From IMG/VR virus record IMGVR_UViG_3300027861_000018, positions 22,269 to 86,268 of that record: 64,000 bases of DNA; one strand, 5' to 3'. The stretch is from a virus. The notes below the pieces were generated by a model that was given only the letters and a program-made list of their open reading frames with translations, was not told the DNA's origin and ran no database searches. The stretch's first letter is position 1; each line of letters opens with the position of its first letter. Both the position numbers and the translations under genes were made by a program. Positions 42,796 through 52,922 of this stretch are shown here, piece after piece.

Positions 42796-44007
42796 TCAGA
42801 TGGCGTTGCTGATGTTGTACGCCTTGACGACTGCCGTCAGTTCTTCAAACTGCACGTCAGTCTTGGCCGTGATGGCATACTGGTCCACTCGCGCATAGAT
42901 GTCGCGGTCCTTCTCCACCCTGATGTCACGACCCCAGGCGATGATCATGTTCATCTTGTGCGTGAGCAGCACCTGCGGATATGCGCCATAAGTCATCTTG
43001 ACCGTGTCAGTGGCCCCGATGCTGGAGCCGCCACCCGCGTGGGTGACGGTGCCGGCCGTCTCATCGACGGTGTAGTCTGTGGTGAGCGTGTACGCTTCTT
43101 CTGGCGTGGAACCGGTCAGGGTGCTCGTTGCCACAACCAGGCTGCTTGCCTGGATGGGGCCGTAGCGCAGACTGACCGTGGAGCCAGAGCCAGTGAAAGC
43201 GATGTGCTCCACCACGGGCGGGTAGAAAGCAAGCAGCGCGACGCCGACCAGAGGAATGCCGAACGGCGTCATGCGGCCCGAGCTGTTCAGCGCCTGATCA
43301 CCCATCGCGGTTGCGCGGCTTGCGACACGCTCACGATACAGCTGCTCAAGCTCTTGCGAGCACAGATACACCAAGTCGCGCTTCTGCCGCCGGAACTTGG
43401 CAGGCAGCTCGTTCAGCATCAAGCTGAACACATTGGGGCTGATGGCAGCGCCAGCGATGTCCACCGTGCTGCCGGAGTCTGCAAGGCGCAGCCAACCGTC
43501 AAACAGCTCCAGGAATGTGTCCTTGACGTACTCCGTGCTGGACCCGCCGTCGACGATGTCTGACTCCAGAGCAGCTACGCCCTCGTCATCGCCGTTGATG
43601 TGAAGCTCTTCCACATCATTGGCCATCTGAGTGGCCATCATCTTGACGATGTGCTCCTCGATGTCGTCACCCTCTAGGTTGTTCTCCACGAAGGAGTCAC
43701 CAATCTCAAAGGGCGTCATGATCTCTTTGGGAGTCAGCTGAACCTGCGACGCGGTGATGCCCTTGCGCCGGTTGGGATCACGTGCTTCTGCAGCCGGCAT
43801 CGTGACACGCGAACCAACACCAATCTTGTCAATGTTGAGATTCTCGGCGCGAAAGCGCACGACGCGAGCGAACTCAGCCACGCCGGTGACATCGATGACG
43901 AAGTCAATGAACTTCTCTGCTTGCTCGTCATTGAGCTTGCCGGTGCTGGCGATGTCATCGGTGGTGATGACAGCCTTGGCCACCAATTCCTCATTCGTCT
44001 TGGACAT
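42796..44007 (-). CDS. Major capsid protein, HK97 fold
   Basis: 403 residues. The chain resembles HK97-fold capsid proteins: VAEFARVVRFRAENLNIDKI, ITASQVQLTPKEIMTPFEIG, DVEELHINGDDEGV, FSLMLNELPAKFRR, MTPFGIPLVGV and a C-terminal AWGRDIRVEKDRD. A segment of about 75 residues, from HIAFTGSGSTVSLRYG to VKMTYGAYP, is beta-rich and looks like an inserted surface domain. Follows the protease-scaffold gene. Confidence 0.85.
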   Translation of the reverse strand: MSKTNEELVAKAVITTDDIASTGKLNDEQAEKFIDFVIDVTGVAEFARVVRFRAENLNIDKIGVGSRVTMPAAEARDPNRRKGITASQVQLTPKEIMTPFEIGDSFVENNLEGDDIEEHIVKMMATQMANDVEELHINGDDEGVAALESDIVDGGSSTEYVKDTFLELFDGWLRLADSGSTVDIAGAAISPNVFSLMLNELPAKFRRQKRDLVYLCSQELEQLYRERVASRATAMGDQALNSSGRMTPFGIPLVGVALLAFYPPVVEHIAFTGSGSTVSLRYGPIQASSLVVATSTLTGSTPEEAYTLTTDYTVDETAGTVTHAGGGSSIGATDTVKMTYGAYPQVLLTHKMNMIIAWGRDIRVEKDRDIYARVDQYAITAKTDVQFEELTAVVKAYNISNAI

Positions 44008-44080
44008 TATACTGTCTCCAGGTGCGGGTCCATCAGCGGATGGATGCGATTGATTGTGGCGCTGCCCGCGCCGGGATGGG

Positions 44081-45592
44081 TCAGGCTGTCTTGGCGGCTC
44101 GGCGCGCGGCTTCCTTGGCCTTGCGCGTGGGCTGGTTGATCACAGACTTCCACAGAGAGGTCTTCTGAATCTGCTCAACGTCATCTGCCGGGTCTGGGTC
44201 GACGGCATCAGGCTCGTCATTGCTTCCAGCCTCCAACTCTTCAAGCTGCTTCTGAATGCGCGCCGTCTCAGCCTTGGCTGCCTCTTCAGCGCCCCTGGCC
44301 TTGACCAGCTCTTCTTCAGCTAGCGCCTTTGCGACAACGGCTTGCTCTTCAGACGTTGGCTCAGCCTCGACTGGCTCAAGCGCAGACACGCGCTTGACCA
44401 AGGGCTCCAACTTGGCGTCCAGCATGGCCTCGAAAGCGCCGAGATCAAAGGCTGACTTCTCAACCTCTGTCTCCTCAACGGCTTCTGGCACTTCTGCCGG
44501 CGCCATTTCAGCCACGGCTGCGCTCAGGCCGTCAGCAAGGGCAGTCAGCTCTGCGAGACGATTTGGGGTGACACTCTTTGCCTTGATGATGTCAAGCTGC
44601 TCAGCAACAAACATCTCGACAGCGCTCATGGTCACGGCATCAGAGCCGGCCTTGGCGATTGCCGCCGTGCTTGCGGCTGCGTCGGCCGCATTGACTTCAC
44701 TGATTGCCTTGGCGATGATTGCCTTGAGGTCGTCAGCCAGAGCAAGGGCGTGATCGCCCTCATTGAGACTCTTGAAGACGGCGGTGGCAATGTTGCCCTC
44801 CACAGGCCAGAGCATGCTGTGAATGTCATCCACAGCTTTCCACAGCTGGCCGATGTCGGTGAAGCTCTCAAACTCATCCTTGAGGACCTCGATCATGGAG
44901 CTTGCCGACGCCAGACGCTCCAGGGCCAGGTCCTTGGACAGCTGTTTGATCTTGTCGATGTCCTTGGCGACAGACAGGGCAACGGTGAAAGCGGGCTTGG
45001 CGGCCATGGGCGGCTCCTCCTTGTCCTGGACCAATGCCTTGGTCACGAGGAACTTGCGTTCATTTGCGGCGGCATCCACAAGAGACACCTCCGATACATC
45101 AAGGGCGAGGAGTGGGCGTGATTTCTCCACATCCACAACTTCGCCAACAGACTTGGCCACTTCAGCCTCTTCAGCTGCTGGAACAGTTGCGATAGCGCCG
45201 ATGCTGAATCCGGTTAGCGACCCATCCTTGACACCGTCCCAAATTTCATCATTCAGGACCTTGACTGTCATCACCCAAGTGCCCTTGAGGACCTGCTGGC
45301 CGCCAATGGTCGTATCTTCAGGGGCGATGTAGCTCTCAGCGAGGTGGATGTCTGGGAGTCCAAACAGCTTGTGCTGGATGCCTAATTTTGTGGCCGCATT
45401 GTATTTGGCAACGAAGGCGTGCGCCGCCTCTTCAATGACCTCCGGCGCAACAGTATCCCCATGAGCATCTTCAACATCAGGCTGAAGCACAATGCCTGTC
45501 ACCAGTCGCTTCTCATCGGCGTCAGCAGCATCATCTGCCTTGATAACAGGGCAAGTGATCGTCGCTCGATAGCGTTGTGACGCAGCTGGCAT
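44081..45592 (-). CDS. Prohead protease (XkdF-like) fused to a scaffold region
   Basis: 503 residues from MPAASQRYRA; upstream in-frame codons lack a ribosome site. Residues about 28-150 match the XkdF/prohead protease family: GIVLQPDVEDAHGDTVAPE, ESYIAPEDTTIGGQQVLKG, WVMTVKVLNDEIWDGVKDGS and LTGFSIGAIA (Ser). From about 200 the chain becomes Ala/Glu-rich and helical with coiled-coil stretches, including AEEELVKARGAEEAAKAE, as expected of a scaffold. Protease and scaffold act in capsid assembly and are removed during maturation. Confidence 0.85.
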   Translation of the reverse strand: MPAASQRYRATITCPVIKADDAADADEKRLVTGIVLQPDVEDAHGDTVAPEVIEEAAHAFVAKYNAATKLGIQHKLFGLPDIHLAESYIAPEDTTIGGQQVLKGTWVMTVKVLNDEIWDGVKDGSLTGFSIGAIATVPAAEEAEVAKSVGEVVDVEKSRPLLALDVSEVSLVDAAANERKFLVTKALVQDKEEPPMAAKPAFTVALSVAKDIDKIKQLSKDLALERLASASSMIEVLKDEFESFTDIGQLWKAVDDIHSMLWPVEGNIATAVFKSLNEGDHALALADDLKAIIAKAISEVNAADAAASTAAIAKAGSDAVTMSAVEMFVAEQLDIIKAKSVTPNRLAELTALADGLSAAVAEMAPAEVPEAVEETEVEKSAFDLGAFEAMLDAKLEPLVKRVSALEPVEAEPTSEEQAVVAKALAEEELVKARGAEEAAKAETARIQKQLEELEAGSNDEPDAVDPDPADDVEQIQKTSLWKSVINQPTRKAKEAARRAAKTA

Positions 45593-45701
45593 GCTTTGCT
45601 TCAGTATGGGTAGCCTGGCATTCTGTACTATAACCGACCGTGACCAAAGGCAACGAATGAATAACTGGTTACCAACTGCGTTGCCGTTTGGTTGCGCAAG
45701 A

Positions 45702-46706
45702 TCACGCCAGGTCCACTGTTGTTCGACACTTGAAGTGAAAGGGGGGCATGCCATATCCTGCAGCAGATAAGACCTCTGCCGCGGCTGGCGTGATGGGCTT
45801 GCCCTGCTCGACGACTACGCCAAGGTCACTAAATGCGCTCACATATCCGCCAGGATTCCACGGGTGAAGCGCCTTGACGTCTTCTGGGGATTCTGCGGCT
45901 ATGATCTCCCTCACGCGATCAGCTGCTGCCTTGACCGGGAACTCCTTGCCGTTGAGGTCAGAGCAGATGTCCGTGGTGCGCTCATCCATTGGATTAACAA
46001 TGACGTAACTATCCACCCCCAATTCTTCCAACTCCAGCAATGCGCCACTCACGCGCGCAGTGGTTGCGGCATTCACAGCCACCCCGCTGAAATACCAAGC
46101 CCCCTTGGATGCAAACGCGCCAGTGCCAAAGATGCGCTCTGCCTCCTTGCGCAGCTTCTCTCCTGCCGCCTTGCCGCTCAAGCCTGCCAACTCCTCAAAC
46201 CCAGCTGACTCGATGCTGTCGCGAGTCAAAGCGTCATAGTGCTCGCCCAGCCAATACACCTGGTCGCCCGCCAGCGCTGAGACGGCTTGCTGATCAACCA
46301 CGCTGAACGTCGCTTCCAGGGATGCCTTGAACACCAGAGTCTTGCCATATCCCCTTGTGCCTGCTGCCTTATTGAAGATGACTTTCTGAGACAGCTTGTA
46401 CATCTCCGCAATACCATCCCCAACCATGGCGACGGCATCACCGGAAGGCCAAGCCGCAAAGGGGGACTGGAGTAGCTTTGTTGCCTTGGTTGCGTGGGCA
46501 GAGGTGACTACCTTTTGCCCGGCCAGGTATGCCTCGGCTGCTGTTGTGCCTGCCTCTGATAGCATGGACCATTCCGCCTCAAGCGCGATTGCCATCGCAT
46601 CTTGAATGGCTTCAATGTCATCATATTCCGGCACAGCCTGTTTGGCCTTGATCACAGCAATGCCGTGATCAAGAGCCTGGCGACCCAGCGAGCAACCGCA
46701 CTTCAT
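45702..46706 (-). CDS. Head morphogenesis protein (SPP1 gp7/Mu gpF-like)
   Basis: 334 residues from the ATG at 46706 that overlaps the portal stop (TGATG). The C-terminal NPMDERTTDICSDLNGKEF and PPFHFKCRTTVD are the signature of gp7/gpF minor head proteins. These proteins enter the capsid and are associated with the portal. Confidence 0.8.
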   Translation of the reverse strand: MKCGCSLGRQALDHGIAVIKAKQAVPEYDDIEAIQDAMAIALEAEWSMLSEAGTTAAEAYLAGQKVVTSAHATKATKLLQSPFAAWPSGDAVAMVGDGIAEMYKLSQKVIFNKAAGTRGYGKTLVFKASLEATFSVVDQQAVSALAGDQVYWLGEHYDALTRDSIESAGFEELAGLSGKAAGEKLRKEAERIFGTGAFASKGAWYFSGVAVNAATTARVSGALLELEELGVDSYVIVNPMDERTTDICSDLNGKEFPVKAAADRVREIIAAESPEDVKALHPWNPGGYVSAFSDLGVVVEQGKPITPAAAEVLSAAGYGMPPFHFKCRTTVDLA

Positions 46707-48589
46707 CAAGTCACCCAGACAGCATCAATGAACGGCCCGTCAGTGGCGCCCAAGCTGGCCCAAGGCGCTTGATTGATTGGCAACAGATCCATGACCTGAT
46801 ACCTCCACTGGTCACCTTCGCTTTGAGGTGAGCCCATCTTCATGATGCCAATGGCCATGCCCTGATCCAAGAGCAAAAATGGCCGACCGTCTGTGTTCAC
46901 CTCTGCTGCAAGCACAATGCTGTCCTCCGCTCCAGACAGGAGGTCAATGCCTGTGCTGGCTTCAACAAGCACCCCCGGCATCGCCTTGTTGCTTGCTTGC
47001 GCCTTCAAGACATTGACTGCCTTATCCCTCAAGCTCTTGAGAGCGGTGACTTGCTGCCCTACCTCGTTGGGACTGGCCTTGTTCTGAACCGCCTCAGCCA
47101 TCTGAACGCTGAATGGAATGTCGAGGTTGATTGCTGAATCCAGTGGCGGCATCTTGGCGCCCATGATGTCCTCGATCATGCTGGTGGCTCTGCGCGGGGT
47201 CATGGCCCCAGACCGCTCTGCCGCCGCCATGACCTTGATCATGTCTTCATCATCTGTCACATTGGGGCCGTTGGAGCGATAGATGTGATGGTGAACCCCC
47301 TTGTAGCGCAACACACGATTCCACTGCCAGTCTTCCTCGGCGCGCTCAGGGGCAAACACTTGCTCGTCAGCAATACGGCGACTGGACTCCACGTTATTGG
47401 CCGTGTACTCCCCCGCCATACCAACTAGCACTTCTGGCAACCTGAATGAGCGACGCACCTTGCTGGCATTGCCGTCCTCATATCGCTGGAACATTGCATC
47501 ATCTGTCTGCAGCTGGGCAAGCGGCTTGGCGTCAATCCTCACTTGGCCGCCGCCAACGTCTGACACATCAGGGTCTGCCTCGATGACTAGGAAGCGACTA
47601 CGATTGTTGCTATCTTGAATGATCGTCTTGGTGAAGTCCTTGATGCGATTGATGGTGCCATCTGTGAGCTGGCCGTTTGACACCAGCAAGAGCATCGATG
47701 GGATGTTGTTGTTCTTGATTGTTGTGTAGTTGATGGCCTCTGCGGCGCGGCCGCCCAGGATTGCATAGAGGTTGCCGATGTAGCGCGGCAACCCATACGG
47801 GCTGCGCGAGCGCCCCAGGCGCAAGTGAATCATTGAATTCGCCAGAGGCTCACCTGCCTCAATCTGATCAGGGGTGAGGACCTCTCCTGTCGCACGACTG
47901 ATGGCGCGCGGGTCACCCAACTCCTTGAACCAAGTCAGCTTGCTGGTGACTCCGCTCTTGGTCAACTGCACGTGGCGACGGAAGCGACGCCGGCGCTTGA
48001 CGCCAACAATGCGGCGGCGAGCCCCGCGCCCCACGGCGCGAATGTCTGTGTACACTGTACCTTTCTTGTCCATTCGAGACAGGCGCATCTGATAAGCAGG
48101 GATGTGATTGTAGCCGATGATGTCCCCGCCCTTGGTCTCTATCAACTCCAGCCACGCATTGCCCGTGCCTTCCATGTCCTCGCGCAAGAGCTTGCGAACC
48201 GCTGTGTGGCTTTGATTCTGCCAATCGCCGTAAGTCAGGAACTCATGGGCACTTTCCCACTCTTCTTCCACAGCAAGTGGCAAATCCTTCGACTCGCGCC
48301 CCATGCCGTCGAGCAACTGAAATCCAAATCCGCAGATGTTCGTCGCCATGGCTTCGATGCACTGGCCAAGCTCGCTGTTCTTTTCCCTGAATAGGGTCAA
48401 CGCGAACAGGTTAAATGGCGGCTTGATCGTCTTGTTATTGGTTTGGCCTTCCAGCGTCTCCCACACGGACTCATGGCTGACACCGCGCTCTGATGCCGCC
48501 TTCTCCACATCAACGTCGGCCTCAATGACCAACACGCGCTGCTTGCGAGTAGTTTTGGCGACCGTATTGGCTGCATTCATTTTGGACAT
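46706..48589 (-). CDS. Portal protein
   Basis: 627 residues. PBSX/SPP1-type portal features: PPFNLFALTLFREKNSELGQ, IEAMATNICGFGFQ, GTGNAWLELIETKGGDIIGY, DGNASKVRRSFRLPEVLVGM, EYTANNVESSRRIADEQVF. It forms the ring through which DNA enters and leaves the head. Its stop overlaps the gpF-like start. Confidence 0.9.
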   Translation of the reverse strand: MSKMNAANTVAKTTRKQRVLVIEADVDVEKAASERGVSHESVWETLEGQTNNKTIKPPFNLFALTLFREKNSELGQCIEAMATNICGFGFQLLDGMGRESKDLPLAVEEEWESAHEFLTYGDWQNQSHTAVRKLLREDMEGTGNAWLELIETKGGDIIGYNHIPAYQMRLSRMDKKGTVYTDIRAVGRGARRRIVGVKRRRRFRRHVQLTKSGVTSKLTWFKELGDPRAISRATGEVLTPDQIEAGEPLANSMIHLRLGRSRSPYGLPRYIGNLYAILGGRAAEAINYTTIKNNNIPSMLLLVSNGQLTDGTINRIKDFTKTIIQDSNNRSRFLVIEADPDVSDVGGGQVRIDAKPLAQLQTDDAMFQRYEDGNASKVRRSFRLPEVLVGMAGEYTANNVESSRRIADEQVFAPERAEEDWQWNRVLRYKGVHHHIYRSNGPNVTDDEDMIKVMAAAERSGAMTPRRATSMIEDIMGAKMPPLDSAINLDIPFSVQMAEAVQNKASPNEVGQQVTALKSLRDKAVNVLKAQASNKAMPGVLVEASTGIDLLSGAEDSIVLAAEVNTDGRPFLLLDQGMAIGIMKMGSPQSEGDQWRYQVMDLLPINQAPWASLGATDGPFIDAVWVT

Positions 48590-48591
48590 CC

Positions 48592-50025
48592 TTAAATCAA
48601 GCCCACTTCTTCAGTACGGCGTTGGCGCTGCTTCTTGAAAGCGGTTGTTATTGCCAAGTCCAGGGCATCAAACACATCTTTGTAACGGCCGCCAGGGAAT
48701 TGCAAAAGGTGGTCCACCAATTGATTCCACACACTCTTGCAGATATGGATGCGCCCTTCCTCGAAACGCGCCGCCATGCGGTGCGCCCGAGTGACCTTGT
48801 CCTTGGTTGTGATGATCGGGATGAGGACCATATCGGGCCGATCATCCTTCAGCTTCTGGTACTGGGCATCCTGGTAGGCGTTGGTTTCTATCCCGAATGT
48901 GACAATGCGCTTCTTTTCACACACGCCGCCCATGCCGGTGTCCCACCAGTCCTTGATTTTCTTGGTCTGATTGCTAAAGCCCAGATGCGCCGTGTATAGC
49001 GCTGTGACCCAGATATCTGCGCCCAATACGGCAATGCCGACCATCGCAAACAAATCATTGGTCTCAGCTGTCTTGATCGCCAGATCAATGCCCGCATAGC
49101 ATCGTGCCTTTATTGGCACATCCCCGATATTGACGGGCTCGCCCATCCAATCAATATCAAATATCTCGCCACGCATTGCTTCAGTGTCGCACTGAAACTG
49201 GCTGTTGAAGATGACCAAGCCCAGCTTTTCCCGCTTGTCTCTGAAGTATGCGGCTGAATACTTTTCTGGCCATGGGCTTCTGCCATTCCCATCCAGAGCT
49301 GGGATGATCTGGTGACTGGTCGACATCTCGTTGGCAATGAGATGGCCATAGAGGTCGCTGAAGTGATATCGCGTTCCAAACAGGTGGAGCGAGCAGTGAG
49401 GCTCCATCGTCGGGTGCATCACCTTGTAGTACCAAGTGGTGGTGGTCTTTCGGCCGTGAGCCGTCCGACTATTGTCCTCATCCACAAGGTCGTCGCCAAA
49501 CACGTGATCAAAGTGCTTGCCGATCAGCTGGCCGCCAATGCCCACGCATGCGACAGTCGGTTCCTTCATCGGTCTATCGCGACCCGTGACCATGATCTCA
49601 GAATCAGTCCACTTATCCTCGCCGACCAAATCGCCAAAGACCTCCCTGAAACGCTCATTCTCCTCAAAGTGTTGCTTGATCTCCCTAAGGATGTCTGTGG
49701 CAAATCCTTGCGTTTTAGAGACTATGAGGATGCGCGTGTTGCGGTCCTTCAGAATCTTGTGGATGATTGAGACAATCTCCACAGACGTTGTCTTGCCGGC
49801 GCCACGAAATGCCAGTTGCAGCGAGTGGCGCTTGGTCAAGCAATAATGGAGCATGGACTTGTGGAACGGTTGAAGCTGGTATCCCAACACCTCCTCTGAG
49901 AGGATGTCCACCCGGTCATTGTCCATCACCTGACGCCTGATCCACTCATTCTGAGCTTCACGCGCCTGGAGCCACTTCTGCGTCAACTCATCCCGCGAGA
50001 CGCTCTCACCTCCGACGATCATCAT
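48592..50025 (-). CDS. terL: Terminase large subunit
   Basis: 477 residues from an ATG at 50025 with AAGG about 9 bases upstream; the longer in-frame start is unlikely. The ATPase has Walker A LAFRGAGKTT (71-80) and Walker B HVFGDDLVDEDN, and the nuclease domain has CYAGIDLAIK and DALDLAITT aspartates. It packages and cuts DNA at the portal. Confidence 0.9.
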   Translation of the reverse strand: MMIVGGESVSRDELTQKWLQAREAQNEWIRRQVMDNDRVDILSEEVLGYQLQPFHKSMLHYCLTKRHSLQLAFRGAGKTTSVEIVSIIHKILKDRNTRILIVSKTQGFATDILREIKQHFEENERFREVFGDLVGEDKWTDSEIMVTGRDRPMKEPTVACVGIGGQLIGKHFDHVFGDDLVDEDNSRTAHGRKTTTTWYYKVMHPTMEPHCSLHLFGTRYHFSDLYGHLIANEMSTSHQIIPALDGNGRSPWPEKYSAAYFRDKREKLGLVIFNSQFQCDTEAMRGEIFDIDWMGEPVNIGDVPIKARCYAGIDLAIKTAETNDLFAMVGIAVLGADIWVTALYTAHLGFSNQTKKIKDWWDTGMGGVCEKKRIVTFGIETNAYQDAQYQKLKDDRPDMVLIPIITTKDKVTRAHRMAARFEEGRIHICKSVWNQLVDHLLQFPGGRYKDVFDALDLAITTAFKKQRQRRTEEVGLI

Positions 50026-50140
50026 GCAACACCGCCTTGCCGACAGAGCGCCACGCAGGAGGGCGCTGTGCGGCGCACCTGGGTATCTGGCTGAGCATCG
50101 CCCTCGGATGCCGAGGCGAGCAGATGTGCCAGGGAATTGA

Positions 50141-50605
50141 TCACTGCTCTGAAACGCCGCCCAACCACGCATTGGCGCCCTTGTCTGCGTCCCCACTCCA
50201 GGTGCCTGTATCTGTGAGCAGCCTGATGTAGGCGCGCTCCATGCCGGCAATCTCGACAATGCCGCCATTCTTGGGATAGTCAGCATCTGTGTTTGCGATG
50301 GTCACCGTGCCATTGGTCCCAAGGCGCGTGTCAAGACGCCACCGGCGAGCATTCTTGTCAAACAACCACAGCTGAAAGTCGACGCCTGATGCCGTTGCAG
50401 CCACATCAAGCAGCTCAACAAGGTAGTGAAGCCACCGCGCCCCACGGGTGTTGAACCCCTCCAACTTGGCAGTCAAGCTGGTCGGGTCTGTAGGCTCTGC
50501 CATGTCGCCAGCAACTGCGACATCATAGTTGGCAATGACCCTGCGATCATCGCCAGCATCAGCGTCAGGCTTGATGAGCGAGGTTGGTGTGCCGGGCTGA
50601 GACAT
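50141..50605 (-). CDS. Hypothetical virion-cluster protein
   Basis: 154 residues from MSQPGTPTS, with AGGAG 8 bases upstream. A domain like DFQLWLFDKNARRWRLDTRL with GTVTIANTDADYP is beta-rich. No family recognised. Found between terminase large subunit and terminase small candidate, so perhaps a decoration or accessory head protein. Confidence 0.55.
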   Translation of the reverse strand: MSQPGTPTSLIKPDADAGDDRRVIANYDVAVAGDMAEPTDPTSLTAKLEGFNTRGARWLHYLVELLDVAATASGVDFQLWLFDKNARRWRLDTRLGTNGTVTIANTDADYPKNGGIVEIAGMERAYIRLLTDTGTWSGDADKGANAWLGGVSEQ

Positions 50606-50624
50606 GATTTGACTCCTGGAAGCG

Positions 50625-51062
50625 CTACAGCGCTGTGCGTTGGAAATGCACGTCAACAAAGCCGACAGGCGTGCCGCCCATCTTGCTCGTGGCCTGCAGC
50701 ATAAGATAGTCACCGCGCAACACATACATGAGGGCCGTGCTGACAAAGGCAAATGCCAAAAAGCCAAAATCCCCGCCACCATTGGCGAGGCTGGCGCTGG
50801 CAATTAGGGTGAAGGCGCCCTGGCGATTACGATACAACTCCAGGGCAGTTGTGCCTGAATTACCGTCAACGTCTTGATGGAGGTGAATTGCGTCCAACCA
50901 CCCATTCTGAGGAATGTTGACACGACCGTATTCAGCCATTGCCGCAGCCTCATGGACCCCCGGAACGCCCGCAAGGGCCACATCTTTAGTGATCGGCAAG
51001 TTGAACCATTCTGTGGATGGATAACCCTTTTGCGGGTCGCCAATGCGATGGTACTCGCCCAT
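50625..51062 (-). CDS. Hypothetical virion-cluster protein
   Basis: 145 residues, beta-rich, with VNIPQNGWLDAIHLHQDVDG and ALELYRNRQGAFTLIASA. Starts at an ATG overlapping the upstream TAA (TAATG). No family recognised. It may pair with the next gene as a decoration-type protein. Confidence 0.55.
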   Translation of the reverse strand: MGEYHRIGDPQKGYPSTEWFNLPITKDVALAGVPGVHEAAAMAEYGRVNIPQNGWLDAIHLHQDVDGNSGTTALELYRNRQGAFTLIASASLANGGGDFGFLAFAFVSTALMYVLRGDYLMLQATSKMGGTPVGFVDVHFQRTAL

Positions 51063-51769
51063 TACTTGCGCGCCTTGCGTCGCACGGGCTTGGGCGCCTC
51101 AATCGGCTCGGCCAGAATGACCTCGCCCGGATCATCCCGATACACGCTGTCCATTGAAGGAGGGCTCATATCTGAAAAGGATGCGCCCCCATATTTTGAG
51201 ATCAGCGCCTTAGTGGCCATCGCGGTTGAATGGATGTGTGACAGCAGCTCGCGCTCTGTGAGCTGAGCGACTAGCAGACCCCCAATGACTTCGTGGCGCT
51301 TGGCTGCTCGCGGGATCACCCCAACCTCTTGACCGCGGTCAAACAGCTTGTCAAGCAGTTGAGCTCGCGCTCGACGAGCATTGGTGGCGGCAGCAAACTG
51401 CTTCCCCTTAACCGCCTTGGCGCCAATGTCAGCCAAGGCGTGCACATCATCCATCACCATCAGGCGGTGCTCAATGTACAGCTCTTCAGGCGGGCGATGG
51501 CTGAGCGTCGCCTGTTCCTTGCTGATGATGACCCGCTTGTATTGTGCGAGCTTGGCCGGGCTGACGCCGAACTCGATGCACATGGAATCATCATCCCAGC
51601 CCAACGCCATCATCATCCTGACGTGGGCGGTGCACTCGCGCACGCATTCCAATGCTGTCGGCTTGCGACCTTGACGGCCGTGCTCCCGAATGATGTCAGC
51701 TTCTAACCTGACCTCAACAGGGCGTGATGATGGCGTGGTAGTGGCGGTTGGCGTCATAGCCCCTACCAT
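51062..51769 (-). CDS. Terminase small subunit candidate
   Basis: 235 residues (231 if the ATG at 51757 is used). Helical, with a helix-turn-helix-like stretch (MCIEFGVSPAKLAQYKRVII) and a second helix pair (FAAATNARRARAQLLDKLF). Position just upstream of the large terminase block and a DNA-binding look support the call; the family is not clear by eye. Confidence 0.5.
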   Translation of the reverse strand: MVGAMTPTATTTPSSRPVEVRLEADIIREHGRQGRKPTALECVRECTAHVRMMMALGWDDDSMCIEFGVSPAKLAQYKRVIISKEQATLSHRPPEELYIEHRLMVMDDVHALADIGAKAVKGKQFAAATNARRARAQLLDKLFDRGQEVGVIPRAAKRHEVIGGLLVAQLTERELLSHIHSTAMATKALISKYGGASFSDMSPPSMDSVYRDDPGEVILAEPIEAPKPVRRKARK

Positions 51770-51779
51770 AACCTAGAAT

Positions 51780-51842
51780 GTCGCACTCGGGCCATGACCA
51801 AGTGCGACACTATGAGGGCGTCCATCCAGCCAAGCTGGATGG
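51780..51842 (-). terminator. Two hairpins between the structural genes and terminase cluster
   Basis: Two inverted repeats follow the stop of the 331-residue gene: GTCGCACT with AGTGCGAC (51780-51808, 13-base loop) and CCATCCAGC with GCTGGATGG (51822-51842, 3-base loop). The second is a strong 9-bp stem, but no T-run follows, so termination is uncertain; RNA processing or stability are alternatives. Confidence 0.4.
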
Positions 51843-51852
51843 CGACAGCCAA

Positions 51853-52848
51853 TCAGACTTGGGTGGCGCTGATCTCCAGCTCCAGAAGGACGGCTGACGG
51901 CTCGGCGCTTCCATCTTCCTGGGTCACCAGGACGCCCAGCTTGTCGCCATCAGCGATTGCCAAGCTGATCGTCCAACTGTCTGTGCGCTGGTCCTGCGCA
52001 AAAGTCAGCTCACCACTGTGAGCGCCGGTGGTGTAGTTCATCAAGATGAACTTCACATCAGCAGTCGTGTGAAGCGTCGAAGCGCCGTCACAGAGGCGAA
52101 GGCCAGTGATGGTGCCGGCGCAGGGCGCTGTCCAGCCGTCAGTCGGTGTGATGATGTCGTGCTCGGTCGCGTCAAGCAGGCCCACTGTGGTCATGTTGGC
52201 AGCCTTGCCCGAAGCAATGCCTGCCTTGACCCAGTATGCGTGCACGCCGTCCACAGTGGTCTTGGCCCAGTCGGTGGGCGGCACAAAGGACATGGCGCCG
52301 TCACGCTCACCGAACTCAGACCCATCTTGGACAGAAGCCTCGCTGCCATCATAGGCAATGGTCAGCGCAGACCAAGCAGAGCCGTCCCAGTAAAACCACT
52401 CAGTCACCGCAGTGGAGTCATACACCGCGGGAGTGACGTAATTGAAGCCCATCTCACAGAAGGGCAGGGTGTGGCCGAAGTAGGCATAATCAGTCTCTGC
52501 CACCGGCGTGTCCGGAAACAGCTGGTATGCCGCCGTGTAGCCTGCCTCTGCCGCGCTGAGCGAGAGGTCGGCGAACACGGCATCATCCTCCACCTTGGCA
52601 TAAGTTGCCCCGGCTTCAGTTGCTGTGGCGTCAGTTCCAACGAGGCCAGCCCCATTGGTGTTGACGCCATCAACGTCCACGCCCCAGGCGCCGAACACGG
52701 CCATGGCGTGAACTACCTTGGCATTGTTGTTCGCTTCAGATTGAAGCTCGATGATGAGGTCAACGATGGATGAGCCAGCGCCTGGGCCGTGGCCGATTCC
52801 AGCCCCCAGTCCGCTGTACTTGTGTTTGTCGGCGACGGTGATTGCCAT
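51853..52848 (-). CDS. Virion structural protein
   Basis: 331 residues, low charge and beta-rich, with WFYWDGSAWSALTIAYDGSE in the middle, like phage adhesion or decoration proteins. The C-terminal third contains PCAGTITGLRLCDG and DKLGVLVTQEDG, similar to beta-sandwich modules. May decorate the head or form a fibre; family unknown. Confidence 0.55.
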   Translation of the reverse strand: MAITVADKHKYSGLGAGIGHGPGAGSSIVDLIIELQSEANNNAKVVHAMAVFGAWGVDVDGVNTNGAGLVGTDATATEAGATYAKVEDDAVFADLSLSAAEAGYTAAYQLFPDTPVAETDYAYFGHTLPFCEMGFNYVTPAVYDSTAVTEWFYWDGSAWSALTIAYDGSEASVQDGSEFGERDGAMSFVPPTDWAKTTVDGVHAYWVKAGIASGKAANMTTVGLLDATEHDIITPTDGWTAPCAGTITGLRLCDGASTLHTTADVKFILMNYTTGAHSGELTFAQDQRTDSWTISLAIADGDKLGVLVTQEDGSAEPSAVLLELEISATQV

Positions 52849-52922
52849 GCTCGGTTCCTCCAGTGGATGAGCGTGATTGTGATCAAGGTGTGCGAGCTAG
52901 AGCGCTTGGCGCCCCTGGCTCT

